Assembly: GCF_003007785.1 (NCBI RefSeq) | Contig: NZ_PXOH01000035.1 | Location: 1 to 44,743 of the forward strand | Reading direction: 5' to 3' | Length of the DNA stretch: 44,743 bases | Origin: Aphanothece hegewaldii CCALA 016 | GTDB lineage: Bacteria > Cyanobacteriota > Cyanobacteriia > Cyanobacteriales > Microcystaceae | Part shown: positions 1-9,053 of the stretch, one piece after another | How positions within the stretch are numbered: position 1 is the stretch's first letter | Layout of the letters: each line of letters opens with the position of its first letter | The notes under the pieces: generated by a model | What the model was told of the DNA's origin: nothing | Seen by the model: the letters and a program-made list of their open reading frames with translations, nothing else | Databases searched by the model: none | Made by a program: the position numbers and the translations under genes

Positions 1-2
1 AA

Positions 3-80
3 TCTCATCACGGAAGCATCCAAGTACAGAGTGAGTCTGGAAAAGGCAGCACTTTTATGATTCGCTTACCAATTGAATAA
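3..80 (+). CDS. sensor histidine kinase, C-terminal end only (cut by window start)
   Basis: Reading frame 3 is open from the left edge to a TAA stop and encodes the last 25 residues of a protein. It contains GSIQVQSESGKGSTF followed by IRLPIE, the typical end of a histidine-kinase ATPase domain after the G2 box. It closely resembles the end of the kinase at 11325-12701 (GGSIRVQSEVGKGSTF, IRLPVE), so a related two-component pair probably lies just outside the window. Nothing can be said about its sensor domain or signal. Confidence 0.8.
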   Translation, partial: SHHGSIQVQSESGKGSTFMIRLPIE

Positions 81-181
81 TGACTAGCATAAAGACATTA
101 ATTATGGATAGAGTTACCTATTATTATGTAGGCCTATAGAAATAAAACAACTGGATTATTATTAAGAAGTATAAATTTTAC

Positions 182-213
182 TTGACTCTCCACATAACTA
201 GAGAATTTAAAAT
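182..213 (+). promoter_or_regulatory. MerR-type promoter/operator for the Cys-rich peptide gene
   Basis: TTGACT (182-187) and TAAAAT (208-213) are separated by 20 bp, longer than the normal 17 and typical of promoters untwisted by MerR-family activators. Between them sits an imperfect dyad, ACTCTCCAC-ATAA-CTAGAGAAT. The same arrangement, with the same arm sequences and spacer length, occurs at 18975-19006 before the copper chaperone/ATPase operon. The likely regulator is the MerR protein at 22166-22576 (inference). Confidence 0.75.
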
Positions 214-253
214 CAATTTAGATCATTGTAAATTGAATTTTAAGGTGATGAGT

Positions 254-415
254 ATGATTAAGAACATCAAAACAATCCTTGGGGCATCTGTAGTTAGTCT
301 AATATTTTTGGTATTAGCGTCTACTCCAGGATTAACACAACAAACAAACCAGACAAATCAAGGATGTGGTTGTTGTCAGAATCATTCGGGAACAATGAAT
401 AATCAAAACCGTTAA
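254..415 (+). CDS. small secreted Cys-rich peptide (53 aa), MerR-controlled
   Basis: The frame is open from a TTG at 182, but that TTG is the promoter -35 element. ATG 254 is preferred because AAGG (242-245) lies 8 bases before it. The product has a signal peptide (basic start, hydrophobic stretch about residues 8-22, cleavage probably near LTQQ) and a mature part of about 25 residues rich in Asn/Gln with the cluster GCGCCQNH and one later Met. Three clustered cysteines plus His suggest binding of a soft metal outside the cytoplasm. I recognise no family. The promoter matches that of the copper chaperone/ATPase operon, which supports a metal-induced role. No partner gene follows in the same direction. 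Confidence 0.65.
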   Translation: MIKNIKTILGASVVSLIFLVLASTPGLTQQTNQTNQGCGCCQNHSGTMNNQNR

Positions 416-608
416 GTTTTTTGATTAGAAACTTATAATAGGAGTTCTGTGTCCTTTAAAAATTTTAAAATTTTGACAAAAGCAGGACTCTTGCTAGATT
501 GTATTATTAATAAGTTTTTAATTGAAGAGAAAGTATTGATAGATAGAGATTTTAAATCATATTTGTACTCAGCTTTTTAATTTTTTAGACAGTAATTTGA
601 AAAAAGAC

Positions 609-1505
609 TTAATACATTTTTTTGTCCATTTTTAGATGAATACTTGGATCTTGAGCTACCCACCCAATAGGTAATTGATAGCGCACTTCAAAATGTAAAT
701 GAGCAACCTTCACATCAGGCTTTCCAGTCATTCCGACTGTTCCCAAAACGTCTCCTGTCTTAACTGTTTGGCCAAGTTTGACTTGAATTTTATCAAGATG
801 AGCATAACGAGTTTGTCGTTCGCTTCCATGATTGATGATCACTAAATTGCCGTAATTCTCCTCACTACCTACATATATCGCTGTACCAGATGCCGCCGCC
901 AGCACAGGAGTCTTTATTTCTGCTAATAAATCTAAGCCACTGTGAAATAGGTTTTGCTGATTGATAGGACTAATTTGCCAGCCATAATCTAACTCAATTT
1001 TCGCTACTGAAGGCAAGGGATAACAACTTAATTCTGTATAGTCATCATTCCGAGAATTACCTATAGGGCTCCAACTGATGCCAGGTATAAACACTGTTTT
1101 CGGTTGTTTTTGACAGCCATTAATTTCAAAAAGAACATCAGCCCGAACGCCATAAGCTGCTTCCAAATCTTGCCAAGATGTTCCTGTGGGAACTTCAAGA
1201 CGAATACCATTAAAAGGAGGAATCAAAATTTCTTGACCAACAGGAATAGTACCGCCTTGCAAACTAGGATTAAGTCTTATTAAAGTTTCTGGAATTAGAT
1301 TGTATTGTTGAGCAATAGTGACAATAGTTTCCCCTGAGATAATTCGATGACGTTGTAAGCGAGACAAAATAGGAGATGGGCAATTTACACCCTCAGTATT
1401 CTGTGTGGTTCTATTTAACTGGGCAGCTATCCAGCTATTAGACTGAAACATAGGGAAAGAAAAAGTCTGCTCAATAACAAAGGGAAAGAATAGCCAAGTA
1501 ATCAT
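609..1505 (-). CDS. LysM plus M23-family peptidase-like protein
   Basis: This 298-residue exported protein has a LysM-like region at about 53-96 (HRIISGETIVTIAQQYNL), a weaker second one to about 140, and a C-terminal M23 (LytM/DD-endopeptidase) domain. The zinc ligands are intact: H188 and D192 in HSGLD, H236, and H269/H271 in HLHFE. It probably binds and cuts peptidoglycan in the periplasm. It follows tolC by about 100 bases and is likely co-transcribed with it. The annotated start MITWLFF lies inside a hydrophobic stretch; the frame stays open upstream to a stop near 1588 but offers no ATG, GTG or TTG, so the signal peptide may be incomplete or use an unusual start. A shorter relative of the 31937-33817 protein. 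Confidence 0.8.
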   Translation of the reverse strand: MITWLFFPFVIEQTFSFPMFQSNSWIAAQLNRTTQNTEGVNCPSPILSRLQRHRIISGETIVTIAQQYNLIPETLIRLNPSLQGGTIPVGQEILIPPFNGIRLEVPTGTSWQDLEAAYGVRADVLFEINGCQKQPKTVFIPGISWSPIGNSRNDDYTELSCYPLPSVAKIELDYGWQISPINQQNLFHSGLDLLAEIKTPVLAAASGTAIYVGSEENYGNLVIINHGSERQTRYAHLDKIQVKLGQTVKTGDVLGTVGMTGKPDVKVAHLHFEVRYQLPIGWVAQDPSIHLKMDKKMY

Positions 1506-1607
1506 GAAGACAGCAATTAATTCAAATGTAAAAGTTTTTGTCTGAGTCTGTAATTTTCCTGATTCAAGCCCTGCTAATAGTAGTCCCTAAATAAGGTTCA
1601 TTTTCGA

Positions 1608-3074
1608 TTAAAAATTTCCAACAGCGCGTTGGAGTGCGGCTAAAGCACGATTATAATTTAAGACTGCTCTGACTCGATTTCCAGCCGCCCGTGTCAACTC
1701 ATTCTCGGCAATATTGACTTCTAATTGAGTGCCGATACCAGATCGAAACCGAAAACGAGCCATGTCTAAACTCTCTTTTGACTGCTCAAGAGCGAAGGTA
1801 GCTGTTTCAATATTCTTAGCATTTGCTATCAAAGTTTTAAACGCTCGTTCGACTTCTAGTCTAATCTGGCTACGGGTATCGGCAAAGCGGACTTCTGCAA
1901 TTTTGATATTAGCTTCTTCTTGAGCAGCCCCAGCGATCGCCGCACCACCATCAAAAAAATTCCATCCGACTCTAACTCCTCCTGCATAGCCATCTTCTAC
2001 CCTCCCATTCAATTCTCCGACAACTCCATAGTTAGCAAACAGACTAACAGTGGGTTTTTTCTGGGCTAAGGCTGATCGTCGTTGCTGTTCACTGATATTA
2101 CGCTGTACTAACTGCTGTACTAACTCAACTCGATTTTTGAAAGCTAAAATCAAACTTTCTTCTAAAGATAGGTTCCACTGACCTGCAATTTGAACTGGAT
2201 CGGCGGCAGTAGTATCAACTGCATCAGGTAAGCTTAAAATTCTTGCCAGTTGGTCGCTAGAAATGTCCTGTTCGGCTTGAGCTTGAACTAAGTCTTGCTC
2301 TGTATTAGCTAACTGCACCTGAGCGCGCACAATATCAAAACGAGCCACTAATCCCCCTTCTTCTAACGCTTGAGCATCTAGCAAACTAATTTGGGCATTT
2401 TCCACCGCAGCTTGATTAATCTTGACTTGTTCATCAGCTTCCTGCAAATCATAGTAAGCATTAATAACTTCTAGGCGAATTTGTTCTCGATTCCGCATAA
2501 TGTCCAATTGTTCAAATTGAACTTGTCTCTCAGCAGCCTCAATTCTTGCAGAACGCCTGCCGAAGGTAAATAGGTCGTAGTTGACTTCCACCATCCCGCC
2601 AAGAAAGCTCGTTGGAGAATCGTTGATATTTAGATCGATGTCCGTAGGAGCTTCTTGATCGGCAGAAACTGCCAGCTCTGCATTAGTTCCCAACGTGGGA
2701 AATTGTGCGGCCTTAGCTTGTCTGAGGGCAGCTTGAGAACGTTCTAAGGACAAACGTGACACTTGTAGCTCTCGATTATTACGTTCTGCTAGTTCGAGTG
2801 CCTGCTGTAGAGAAATTGGCTGGGTTGTCTGAATTTTCACTTCATCAGATGAAATTGGCAATTGCAAGGGATTGGGATTAGGTTCAAGAACATCAAGAGC
2901 AGGAGTCGTTTTTTGATGATTGGAGTTGACGGGTAAAGACTGATCAGTCTGAGCAAGCGTAGGTATTAATTGACTGAGGTTGATGCTTATACCAATACTC
3001 ATCAATAAGAAAGCTCGAAAAAATATCATAAATTTTCGATCAAGGTCAGTAAAGAAAGCTGATGCTTTATTCAT
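1608..3074 (-). CDS. TolC-family outer-membrane efflux protein
   Basis: The 488-residue protein has a signal peptide (hydrophobic about 14-40 after MNKASAFFTDLDRKF) and the two-fold repeated coiled-coil/strand pattern of TolC/CzcC/CusC proteins. It begins with ISLQQALELAERNNRELQVS, and its second half starts near LSLEESLILAFKNRVELVQQ. It should form the trimeric outer-membrane channel for the RND pump encoded to the right on the other strand. It lies downstream of the DUF2808-like gene in a leftward operon whose promoter carries a TTTCAT direct repeat (3784-3800), the same box found before the adaptor gene at 4206. The gene is AT-rich, unlike the RND pump, so the parts may have different histories. 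Confidence 0.9.
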   Translation of the reverse strand: MNKASAFFTDLDRKFMIFFRAFLLMSIGISINLSQLIPTLAQTDQSLPVNSNHQKTTPALDVLEPNPNPLQLPISSDEVKIQTTQPISLQQALELAERNNRELQVSRLSLERSQAALRQAKAAQFPTLGTNAELAVSADQEAPTDIDLNINDSPTSFLGGMVEVNYDLFTFGRRSARIEAAERQVQFEQLDIMRNREQIRLEVINAYYDLQEADEQVKINQAAVENAQISLLDAQALEEGGLVARFDIVRAQVQLANTEQDLVQAQAEQDISSDQLARILSLPDAVDTTAADPVQIAGQWNLSLEESLILAFKNRVELVQQLVQRNISEQQRRSALAQKKPTVSLFANYGVVGELNGRVEDGYAGGVRVGWNFFDGGAAIAGAAQEEANIKIAEVRFADTRSQIRLEVERAFKTLIANAKNIETATFALEQSKESLDMARFRFRSGIGTQLEVNIAENELTRAAGNRVRAVLNYNRALAALQRAVGNF

Positions 3075-3224
3075 AAGTCATCAGGTATTGAGTTTCCAAG
3101 AAAATTTCCTGGTTGGTTCCAGTCATAGTGTCGTAGATGTGATATGTTCAAGTTTTGCCTTAACCATCTGGAGTCCAAATTTTATCAAATCGACGAGAAA
3201 AATGAAATTTTAACTTGAGTTTTT

Positions 3225-3704
3225 TTATCGAGAGGTGCGAATTTCTGCTATTCCAAGATTTAATTCTGGCTCAATGTCTACAAGTTTAGCTATAACTCTA
3301 TATGTAAAAACATTAGAAGCACCTGAAATCCGAACTCCATTCATGTTAATTTCAAGTCGGTTTTTAGGGGTAATAGGTTGTGAAAAACTGATGATTATCA
3401 TCCGTTCAGCGACCGATATATCAGCAGTAATATTTTCTTCCGATTCATCATGGATAGTAATATTATTACTCACCGTTAAACCTGGAGGTACGCTGATTTT
3501 TAGTTGTGAGATAGCCTTACTATCTTCAGGAACTTCTATCCTAATAGTGTGTCTGACATATGATAGTTTTCTTTTGGGAAATTGGACGGCACCGACGATA
3601 GAAGGACTAGCAGCAAGATTTGAATTCTGGTTTCCATAGGCAGGCGGGTTTAGAACGGTAATTGCTAAGATTATAGAAGCTGATTGAATAAGTATTCTTG
3701 ACAT
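3225..3704 (-). CDS. DUF2808-like secreted protein
   Basis: The product has 159 residues: a signal peptide (about 1-24, ending PPAYG), then an all-beta-looking domain with SIVGAVQFP, IEVPEDSKAISQLKISVP and a late NRLEINMNGVRISGASNVF stretch. The pattern fits the cyanobacterial DUF2808 family (my recollection of the family; moderate confidence), whose function is unknown. It is the first gene of the leftward operon with tolC and carries the TTTCAT-box promoter about 65 bases upstream, so it is probably induced with the efflux genes. A role in the periplasm or cell envelope is all that can be inferred. Confidence 0.65.
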   Translation of the reverse strand: MSRILIQSASIILAITVLNPPAYGNQNSNLAASPSIVGAVQFPKRKLSYVRHTIRIEVPEDSKAISQLKISVPPGLTVSNNITIHDESEENITADISVAERMIIISFSQPITPKNRLEINMNGVRISGASNVFTYRVIAKLVDIEPELNLGIAEIRTSR

Positions 3705-3767
3705 TGCAAATTTTCCAATAACTGACTTAACTTACTATTGAGAGCCAAAAAAGACTCTCAAATTATT

Positions 3768-3800
3768 AACATAACAGTCAGCTATGAAAGTAAGATGAAA
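3768..3800 (-). promoter_or_regulatory. TTTCAT direct-repeat promoter (leftward, DUF2808-tolC operon)
   Basis: On the minus strand TTTCAT-CTTAC-TTTCAT (3800-3784) is followed after exactly 10 bases by TATGTT (3773-3768), a plausible -10. Direct repeats with an 11-bp period just upstream of a -10 are the usual layout for OmpR/PhoB-type activators. One of six such sites in the window. Confidence 0.7.
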
Positions 3801-3970
3801 TTTTGGTAGTTCCGACAAAACAGTGGAGGTAAAGAATTTACGAGCTTTGTCAGTGATCGGAGCCAAGCGCAAATATCTCCAATCCAACCAAGTTGGAGTT
3901 AGTCCCATCCTCATAGCTGAAGTCGGGTAGCACTCTGGGTTTCATCTTCAACCTAAAATCTGGCAAAAAC

Positions 3971-4003
3971 TTTCACTGTACTTTCATTTCTATCTACTAA
4001 ACT
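3971..4003 (+). promoter_or_regulatory. TTTCAT-type direct-repeat promoter before RND adaptor
   Basis: TTTCAC-TGTAC-TTTCAT (3971-3987, one mismatch to the consensus) is followed after exactly 10 bases by TAAACT (3998-4003). The same -10 sequence and spacing occur at 25729-25761. It leaves an untranslated leader of roughly 200 bases before the adaptor gene. Confidence 0.65.
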
Positions 4004-4205
4004 GAGTTTTAGTGTAGTTTTTATGACCTTCCCAATTACAGCAATTTATAAGCAAACTTGATTATGAATCATTTATTTAATAAATTTCCATTATAACTTT
4101 AAGATTAATTATTTAAGCTAGGAAACAATTGCAATCACTTCTCTAAAATCTGTTGATTCAGTAACACTGACTTGTCCTTAACTCAAGAAAGGTTTGAAAG
4201 ACTCT

Positions 4206-5873
4206 ATGCGACAATCTCTTATAACTGCTGAAGTAGTCCGACTAACAACCAGAACAATACTAACCTTAATACTTCTGACAATACCATCAAGAGCTTTGGC
4301 TGGTGCAGGTCACGATCATGGTAGCAGCCAGTTTCAGCAAGGAGATGCTGGCAGCGTTCAAAATATCGAAGTTGACGCAGCGACTGCCAAGCGATTGGAA
4401 CTTAAGATTGAGCCTGCGATACGGCAACAATTGTCCTTTGGCATCAGCACAAGTGGACAAATTGAAAGTTTGCCGAACAAGCAAGTTGATGTCACAACCC
4501 CAGTCGGTGGAACAGTAACGCGGCTACTGGTGAATCCAGGCGATGCCGTTACAGCAGGGCAAGCCGTTGCAATGATGACCAGCCCAGAATTGGCAAGTTT
4601 GCGAACTGAATCATTGGATCGGCAAGCCGAGGCGATCGCAGCAATGCAACAGGCTGAAGCAGATTTCAAACTTGCCCAACAAAATTTAGAACAACAGCGC
4701 AAAATCGTTACTGCCAATATCCGACAAGCCAAGACAGAGGAGAGTTTTGCCCAAGAACGCTACAGCAAAGATCAAGAGCTGTTGGCACGAGGAGCCATCC
4801 CCCGGAGAACCATGTTAGAGTCAGAAGTCAAGCTGCAAGAGGCTAAGGCAGCGTTAGCAAAAGCGGAAAGTGCTTTAGAAGTTTCTGAAGCGCAAGCACA
4901 ATTGTATCGAGCGCAATCAGCCGTTAGTGTGGCGCAGAAACGAGTGAAATTGAGTAGTCAGACCTATCAAACCCGACTGCAACAGTTAGGAGCTACCCCT
5001 AACTCGGATGGTGCCATCATCATCAAAGCCCCGATTTCAGGGATCGTTGCCAACCGAGAAACAACTCTAGGTGAGTCTGGGCAGGATGCAGGTAAGAGAA
5101 TTATGACGATTGTAAATGGTAATGACGTTCAAGTATCAGCTAATATCTTTGAGAAAGACATTGATCAGGTGCAAATCGGACAACGAGTGCGAGTTAGAGC
5201 TAACGGATTGCCCGATCAAACTTTTGAAGGACGGGTGAATGTGATTGGTGCCGTGGTCAGCGGTGATACTCGGATCGTACCCGTTAAAGCCACCCTTAAA
5301 AATGGTAATGGAGTGTTGAAGCCAGGAATGTTCGTCGAACTAGAAATATTAACAGATCGAACTTCAACGGGTGTGTTAGCTATTCCTAAATCAGCCTTGG
5401 TTGAAACCAACGATCGTCGGCAGGTGGTGTTCGTCCAAAATGGCAACGCCTTCCAGTTAACAGAAGTGGAACTTGGACGCGAATCCGGGGAGTTTGTGGA
5501 AGTCAAAAAAGGGCTTTTTGATGGGGATCTAATCGTGACCCAACGGGCAAATCAACTGTATGCCCAATCCCTCCGGGGCGGCAACGTAGCCGCTGATGAT
5601 CATAGTGAAGGTGAAGATAAAGGTGAAATCGCTTCATCTACAGCTACAGCCTGGTTGCCGTGGTGGTTGATCGTTCCAGTGGGTGGAATCATTGTGGGAG
5701 GAGCATTTTGGACAGGATCTCTGTGGTCGAGCAGGCGCAGTCGGCTAACATTAGTAAACGATTCATTATATAACAACAGAGGCGATGGAACCGAAATCTA
5801 TTTAGATCATGCCAAGCCTACAATTGAGCCGCAGCCAGAAGAACCTTTAACGAATCCTCGCCAGTCTGACTAG
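4206..5873 (+). CDS. RND efflux periplasmic adaptor (CusB/CzcB-like)
   Basis: The frame is open from TTG 4194, but GAAAGG at about 4187-4192 is too close to that TTG and better serves ATG 4206 (555 residues). The order is: signal peptide; a His-bearing mature start GAGHDHGSS; lipoyl-like half motif (VTRLLVNPGDAVTAGQAVA); a long alpha-hairpin of Gln/Glu/Ala-rich helices (about 140-250); second lipoyl half (IIIKAPISGIVANRET); beta-barrel and membrane-proximal domains; and an unusual C-terminal transmembrane helix (AWLPWWLIVPVGGIIVGG). It links the inner-membrane pump to TolC. It ends 13 bases before the pump gene. The 28556-30190 protein is a close paralogue. Base composition is more GC-rich than most of the window. 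Confidence 0.9.
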   Translation: MRQSLITAEVVRLTTRTILTLILLTIPSRALAGAGHDHGSSQFQQGDAGSVQNIEVDAATAKRLELKIEPAIRQQLSFGISTSGQIESLPNKQVDVTTPVGGTVTRLLVNPGDAVTAGQAVAMMTSPELASLRTESLDRQAEAIAAMQQAEADFKLAQQNLEQQRKIVTANIRQAKTEESFAQERYSKDQELLARGAIPRRTMLESEVKLQEAKAALAKAESALEVSEAQAQLYRAQSAVSVAQKRVKLSSQTYQTRLQQLGATPNSDGAIIIKAPISGIVANRETTLGESGQDAGKRIMTIVNGNDVQVSANIFEKDIDQVQIGQRVRVRANGLPDQTFEGRVNVIGAVVSGDTRIVPVKATLKNGNGVLKPGMFVELEILTDRTSTGVLAIPKSALVETNDRRQVVFVQNGNAFQLTEVELGRESGEFVEVKKGLFDGDLIVTQRANQLYAQSLRGGNVAADDHSEGEDKGEIASSTATAWLPWWLIVPVGGIIVGGAFWTGSLWSSRRSRLTLVNDSLYNNRGDGTEIYLDHAKPTIEPQPEEPLTNPRQSD

Positions 5874-5886
5874 GAGCTTGCCCACT

Positions 5887-8800
5887 ATGTTAAATACCAT
5901 CGTCAAATGGTCGATCGCCCAACGATGGTTGGTCGTCATCGCTTGCATTATCATTTCTTTGTGGGGCATTCTAGTGGTTACTAAAATGCCACTAGATGTG
6001 TTTCCCAGCTTTGCTCCACCCCAAGTTGATATTCAAACTGAGGCACCAGGTTTAGCCCCAGAAGAGGTAGAGTCTCTGGTCACTCGTCCTATTGAGAGCG
6101 CAGTCAACGGTTTGCCCAACTTGGAAACCGTTCGCTCCTCCTCCGCATTGGGTCTTTCAGTCGTCAGAATTGTTTTCAAGCAAAACACTGAAATTTATCG
6201 TGCCCGTCAACTGGTGGCAGAACGCTTGCAAGAAGTAGGCAATCAAATGCCTCAAGGCGTGCATCCACCCCAAATTTCGCCCATCACAGCCCCGCTCGGC
6301 ACAATTTTGCACTATGCCTTTACCGCCGATACAACCTCTTTGATGGAAGTGCGTCGGATTGTGGATTGGCAGGTAAAAAATCGTCTGTTAGCGGTGCCAG
6401 GAGTGAGCCAGATTTTGATTTATGGTGGCGATGTGCGCCAGTATCAAGTTCTAGCAGACTCCAACAAACTCAAAGCTTTTAATGTCTCACTGCAAGACGT
6501 GGTAGAGGCAACGGGAAAAGCCAATGTAAATGCACCAGGTGGTTTGTTGATTACACCTGACCAACAAACTATAATCCGAGCCGTTGGGCGAATTGAGTCG
6601 TTAGAGCAGCTTAAGCAATCCGTCGTCACAGCACGGAATGGAACTCCAATTTTGCTGTCTCAAGTAGCGGATGTGAAGATTGACGCAGAACTGAAGCAGG
6701 GGGATGGAGGCTTGGATGGCAAACCTGCCCTAATTGTGGTGATCAATAAGCAACCTGCGGCAGATACACCCACGGTGACGCGGCAAGTTGAAGCGGCAAT
6801 GGAAGAATTGAAAGCCAGTTTGCCGTCGGATGTCAAAGTCACTCGCACCTTTTCTCAAGAGGAGTTTATTGAAGCGGCAGTCAAAAACGTTGAAGAATCC
6901 CTTAGAGATGGGTTCATCATTGTGTCGGTCGTGCTAATTCTGTTTCTGATGAACTGGCGCACCGCAGTCATTACTTTGAGTGCTATGCCACTCTCGCTAT
7001 TGGTCGGCATGATTGTACTTTCTTGGACAGGGCAAGGCATTAATACCATGACCCTGGGCGGTTTGGTTGTGGCGATCGGATCTGTAGTGGATGATGCGAT
7101 CGTCGATATGGAGAACGTCTACCGCCGCTTACGAGAAAACCAGTTGGCAGGCAACCCCATTCCACCGCTCCAGGTTGTGTTTGATGGTTCTGTAGAAGTG
7201 CGAGTGAGCGTCCTGTTCTCAACGGTGATCATTGTGGTCGTGTTTGCGCCAATTTTTGCTCTTTCTGGCATTGAAGGACGCATTTTCACGCCAATGGGAC
7301 TCGCCTATCTGCTCTCGATCGTCGCTTCTACCGTGGTGGCATTGACCCTCACCCCCGCTCTGTGTGCGCTCTTGCTCACTAAGACGCGGCTACCTTCCGA
7401 TGAAACTTGGATTTCCCATAAATCTCAGCAGCTTTATCGCCCTGCGCTTCAATTTGCGATTGGGCGACCGAAGGTTGTGATCTTGGCGGCACTCGCCAGC
7501 TTCATTGCCTCAATGCTCATTCTGTCCTCCTTTGGGCGCGTGTTTCTACCAGAGTTTCAGGAGCGATCGCTGATTAACTCGATGCTGCTCTACCCTGGTG
7601 TATCGCTGGAGTCTACGAATAGCAATGGATTTGCGATGCAGGATGCCCTCAAGGATGACAACCGCTTTGAGCATGTACAATTTCGCTCTGGACGGGTACC
7701 CGGAGATGCAGATGCGGCGGGGGTCAACCTGGCGCATCTAGATGTCACATTGAGTGAGGAAGGATTAAAAGATCGAGAAGGTAGCCTAGATAAACTGCGG
7801 GAAGAATTCAACAAACTCCCTGGCGTAGCTCCCAATGTGGGCGGGTTTATTTCCCACCAAATTGATGAAGTGTTGTCGGGCGTGAGAAGTGCGATCGCCA
7901 TCAAGGTATTTGGGCCAGAGTTGCCCGAACTGAGAACGATCGCCCAGCAGGTGCAAACGGCAATTCAAGATGTTCCTGGTATTACGGATTTGCAAGTTGA
8001 ACCCCAAGTTCCTGTCCGCCAACTTCAAATTCAGTTTGATCGAGCAGCAGCAGCACGATATGGGTTGCGCGTCGGAGATTTAGCCGAAACCATTGAAACG
8101 GCTCTCAATGGGCGGGTGGTTTCCCAAGTCTTGGAACAACAACAGGTATTTGACCTGGTGGTTTGGCTCATACCCGAGGATCGCCGCAACTTGGAAACAA
8201 TTAGTAATTTACTGGTCGATACACCAGATGGCAAAAAAATTCCTTTGGCACAGGTTGCCCAAATTAAATACGGCACTGGCCCCAATACGATTAATCGAGA
8301 AAATGTCTCACGGTTAATTGTTGTATCTGCTAATGCAAAGGGACGAGATTTAGGCTCCGTGATTGCCGATATTCGTAGTCGGATCAAGCAGCAAGTGCAA
8401 TTACCTCAAGGCTATTACATTCAATTTGGTGGACAGTTTGAAGCAGAAGAACAAGCCAGCCAAACCTTGCTGATTACGGGTTCAATCGCCCTTCTGGTCA
8501 TCACTATCCTCATGTATTTCGCCGTGAAATCTATCTCCTCCACAGTGATGATTCTGATTAATTTGCCGCTTGCTCTGGTGGGTGGCATTATTTCAGTCGC
8601 ATTGACTGGTGGCATTCTTTCGGTTGCGTCCCTGGTTGGGTTCATCACCCTATTCGGCATTGCTACCCGAAATGGACTACTGCTCGTCGATAACTACAAC
8701 ACTCGCCTTGCAGAAGGGCAACCGCTCAAACAAGTGCTGGTTGAAGGTTCAATAGAACGACTAGTGGCAATTTTGATGACGGCATTTACCTCAGCATTGG

Positions 8801-9015
8801 GCATGGTGCCATTGGCCATCGGTAGTGGAGCCGGAAAGGAAATTTTGCAGCCTCTAGCCGTAGTTGTGTTAGGTGGACTGCTGACCTCTACCGGATTGAC
8901 CCTGCTGGTGCTACCCGCCTTATACTCCCAGTTTGGGCGATTCATAGTTTCCCAATCAGCTATTTCTAATTCTCAGGCTGATTTAGTGACTTCATACAGT
9001 GTTCCTAAGTTTTAG
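5887..9015 (+). CDS. heavy-metal efflux RND pump (CusA/CzcA-like)
   Basis: The protein is about 1042 residues, full length for the HME-RND family. ATG 5887 is preferred over TTG 5878, because TAGGAG (5871-5876) lies 10 bases before the ATG. The N-terminus MLNTIVKWSIAQRW leads into TM1, and VFPSFAPPQVDIQTEAPGLA is typical of the family. The TM4 motif AIGSVVDDAIVDMEN carries the acidic proton-relay pair. In the region aligning with the CusA periplasmic cleft (SLINSMLLYPGVS) a Met is present but shifted by one place, so the metal (Cu/Ag, Co, Ni or Zn) cannot be assigned from sequence alone. It is driven by the proton gradient and works with the adaptor just upstream and the TolC protein on the other strand. 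The GC content is clearly higher than in flanking genes. Confidence 0.93.
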   Translation: MLNTIVKWSIAQRWLVVIACIIISLWGILVVTKMPLDVFPSFAPPQVDIQTEAPGLAPEEVESLVTRPIESAVNGLPNLETVRSSSALGLSVVRIVFKQNTEIYRARQLVAERLQEVGNQMPQGVHPPQISPITAPLGTILHYAFTADTTSLMEVRRIVDWQVKNRLLAVPGVSQILIYGGDVRQYQVLADSNKLKAFNVSLQDVVEATGKANVNAPGGLLITPDQQTIIRAVGRIESLEQLKQSVVTARNGTPILLSQVADVKIDAELKQGDGGLDGKPALIVVINKQPAADTPTVTRQVEAAMEELKASLPSDVKVTRTFSQEEFIEAAVKNVEESLRDGFIIVSVVLILFLMNWRTAVITLSAMPLSLLVGMIVLSWTGQGINTMTLGGLVVAIGSVVDDAIVDMENVYRRLRENQLAGNPIPPLQVVFDGSVEVRVSVLFSTVIIVVVFAPIFALSGIEGRIFTPMGLAYLLSIVASTVVALTLTPALCALLLTKTRLPSDETWISHKSQQLYRPALQFAIGRPKVVILAALASFIASMLILSSFGRVFLPEFQERSLINSMLLYPGVSLESTNSNGFAMQDALKDDNRFEHVQFRSGRVPGDADAAGVNLAHLDVTLSEEGLKDREGSLDKLREEFNKLPGVAPNVGGFISHQIDEVLSGVRSAIAIKVFGPELPELRTIAQQVQTAIQDVPGITDLQVEPQVPVRQLQIQFDRAAAARYGLRVGDLAETIETALNGRVVSQVLEQQQVFDLVVWLIPEDRRNLETISNLLVDTPDGKKIPLAQVAQIKYGTGPNTINRENVSRLIVVSANAKGRDLGSVIADIRSRIKQQVQLPQGYYIQFGGQFEAEEQASQTLLITGSIALLVITILMYFAVKSISSTVMILINLPLALVGGIISVALTGGILSVASLVGFITLFGIATRNGLLLVDNYNTRLAEGQPLKQVLVEGSIERLVAILMTAFTSALGMVPLAIGSGAGKEILQPLAVVVLGGLLTSTGLTLLVLPALYSQFGRFIVSQSAISNSQADLVTSYSVPKF

Positions 9016-9053
9016 ATGTAAAGATTCTACTTATTCAAAAAGGAGTGAAACTC

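Larger units (their letters stand above)
3705..4205. other. divergent intergenic region between tolC and RND operons
   Basis: About 500 bases without a convincing gene. It holds the two opposed TTTCAT boxes (3784-3800 leftward, 3971-3987 rightward), which lets one regulator drive both the outer-membrane channel and the pump operon. A small CTCCAA/TTGGAG inverted repeat lies near 3880-3900. I see nothing else. Confidence 0.6.

Noticed and set aside
182..253. Translation start at TTG 182 for the Cys-rich peptide
   Set aside because: That TTG is the -35 hexamer of the MerR-type promoter; transcription starts downstream of it, and ATG 254 has a ribosome site.
3235..3639. 134-codon forward frame
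   Set aside because: It is antisense to the DUF2808-like gene, which has a signal peptide and a promoter box; the forward product has no recognisable features.
7590..8387. Long antisense frames inside the RND pump gene
   Set aside because: Shadow frames of a GC-richer gene; the pump frame is full length with all motifs.
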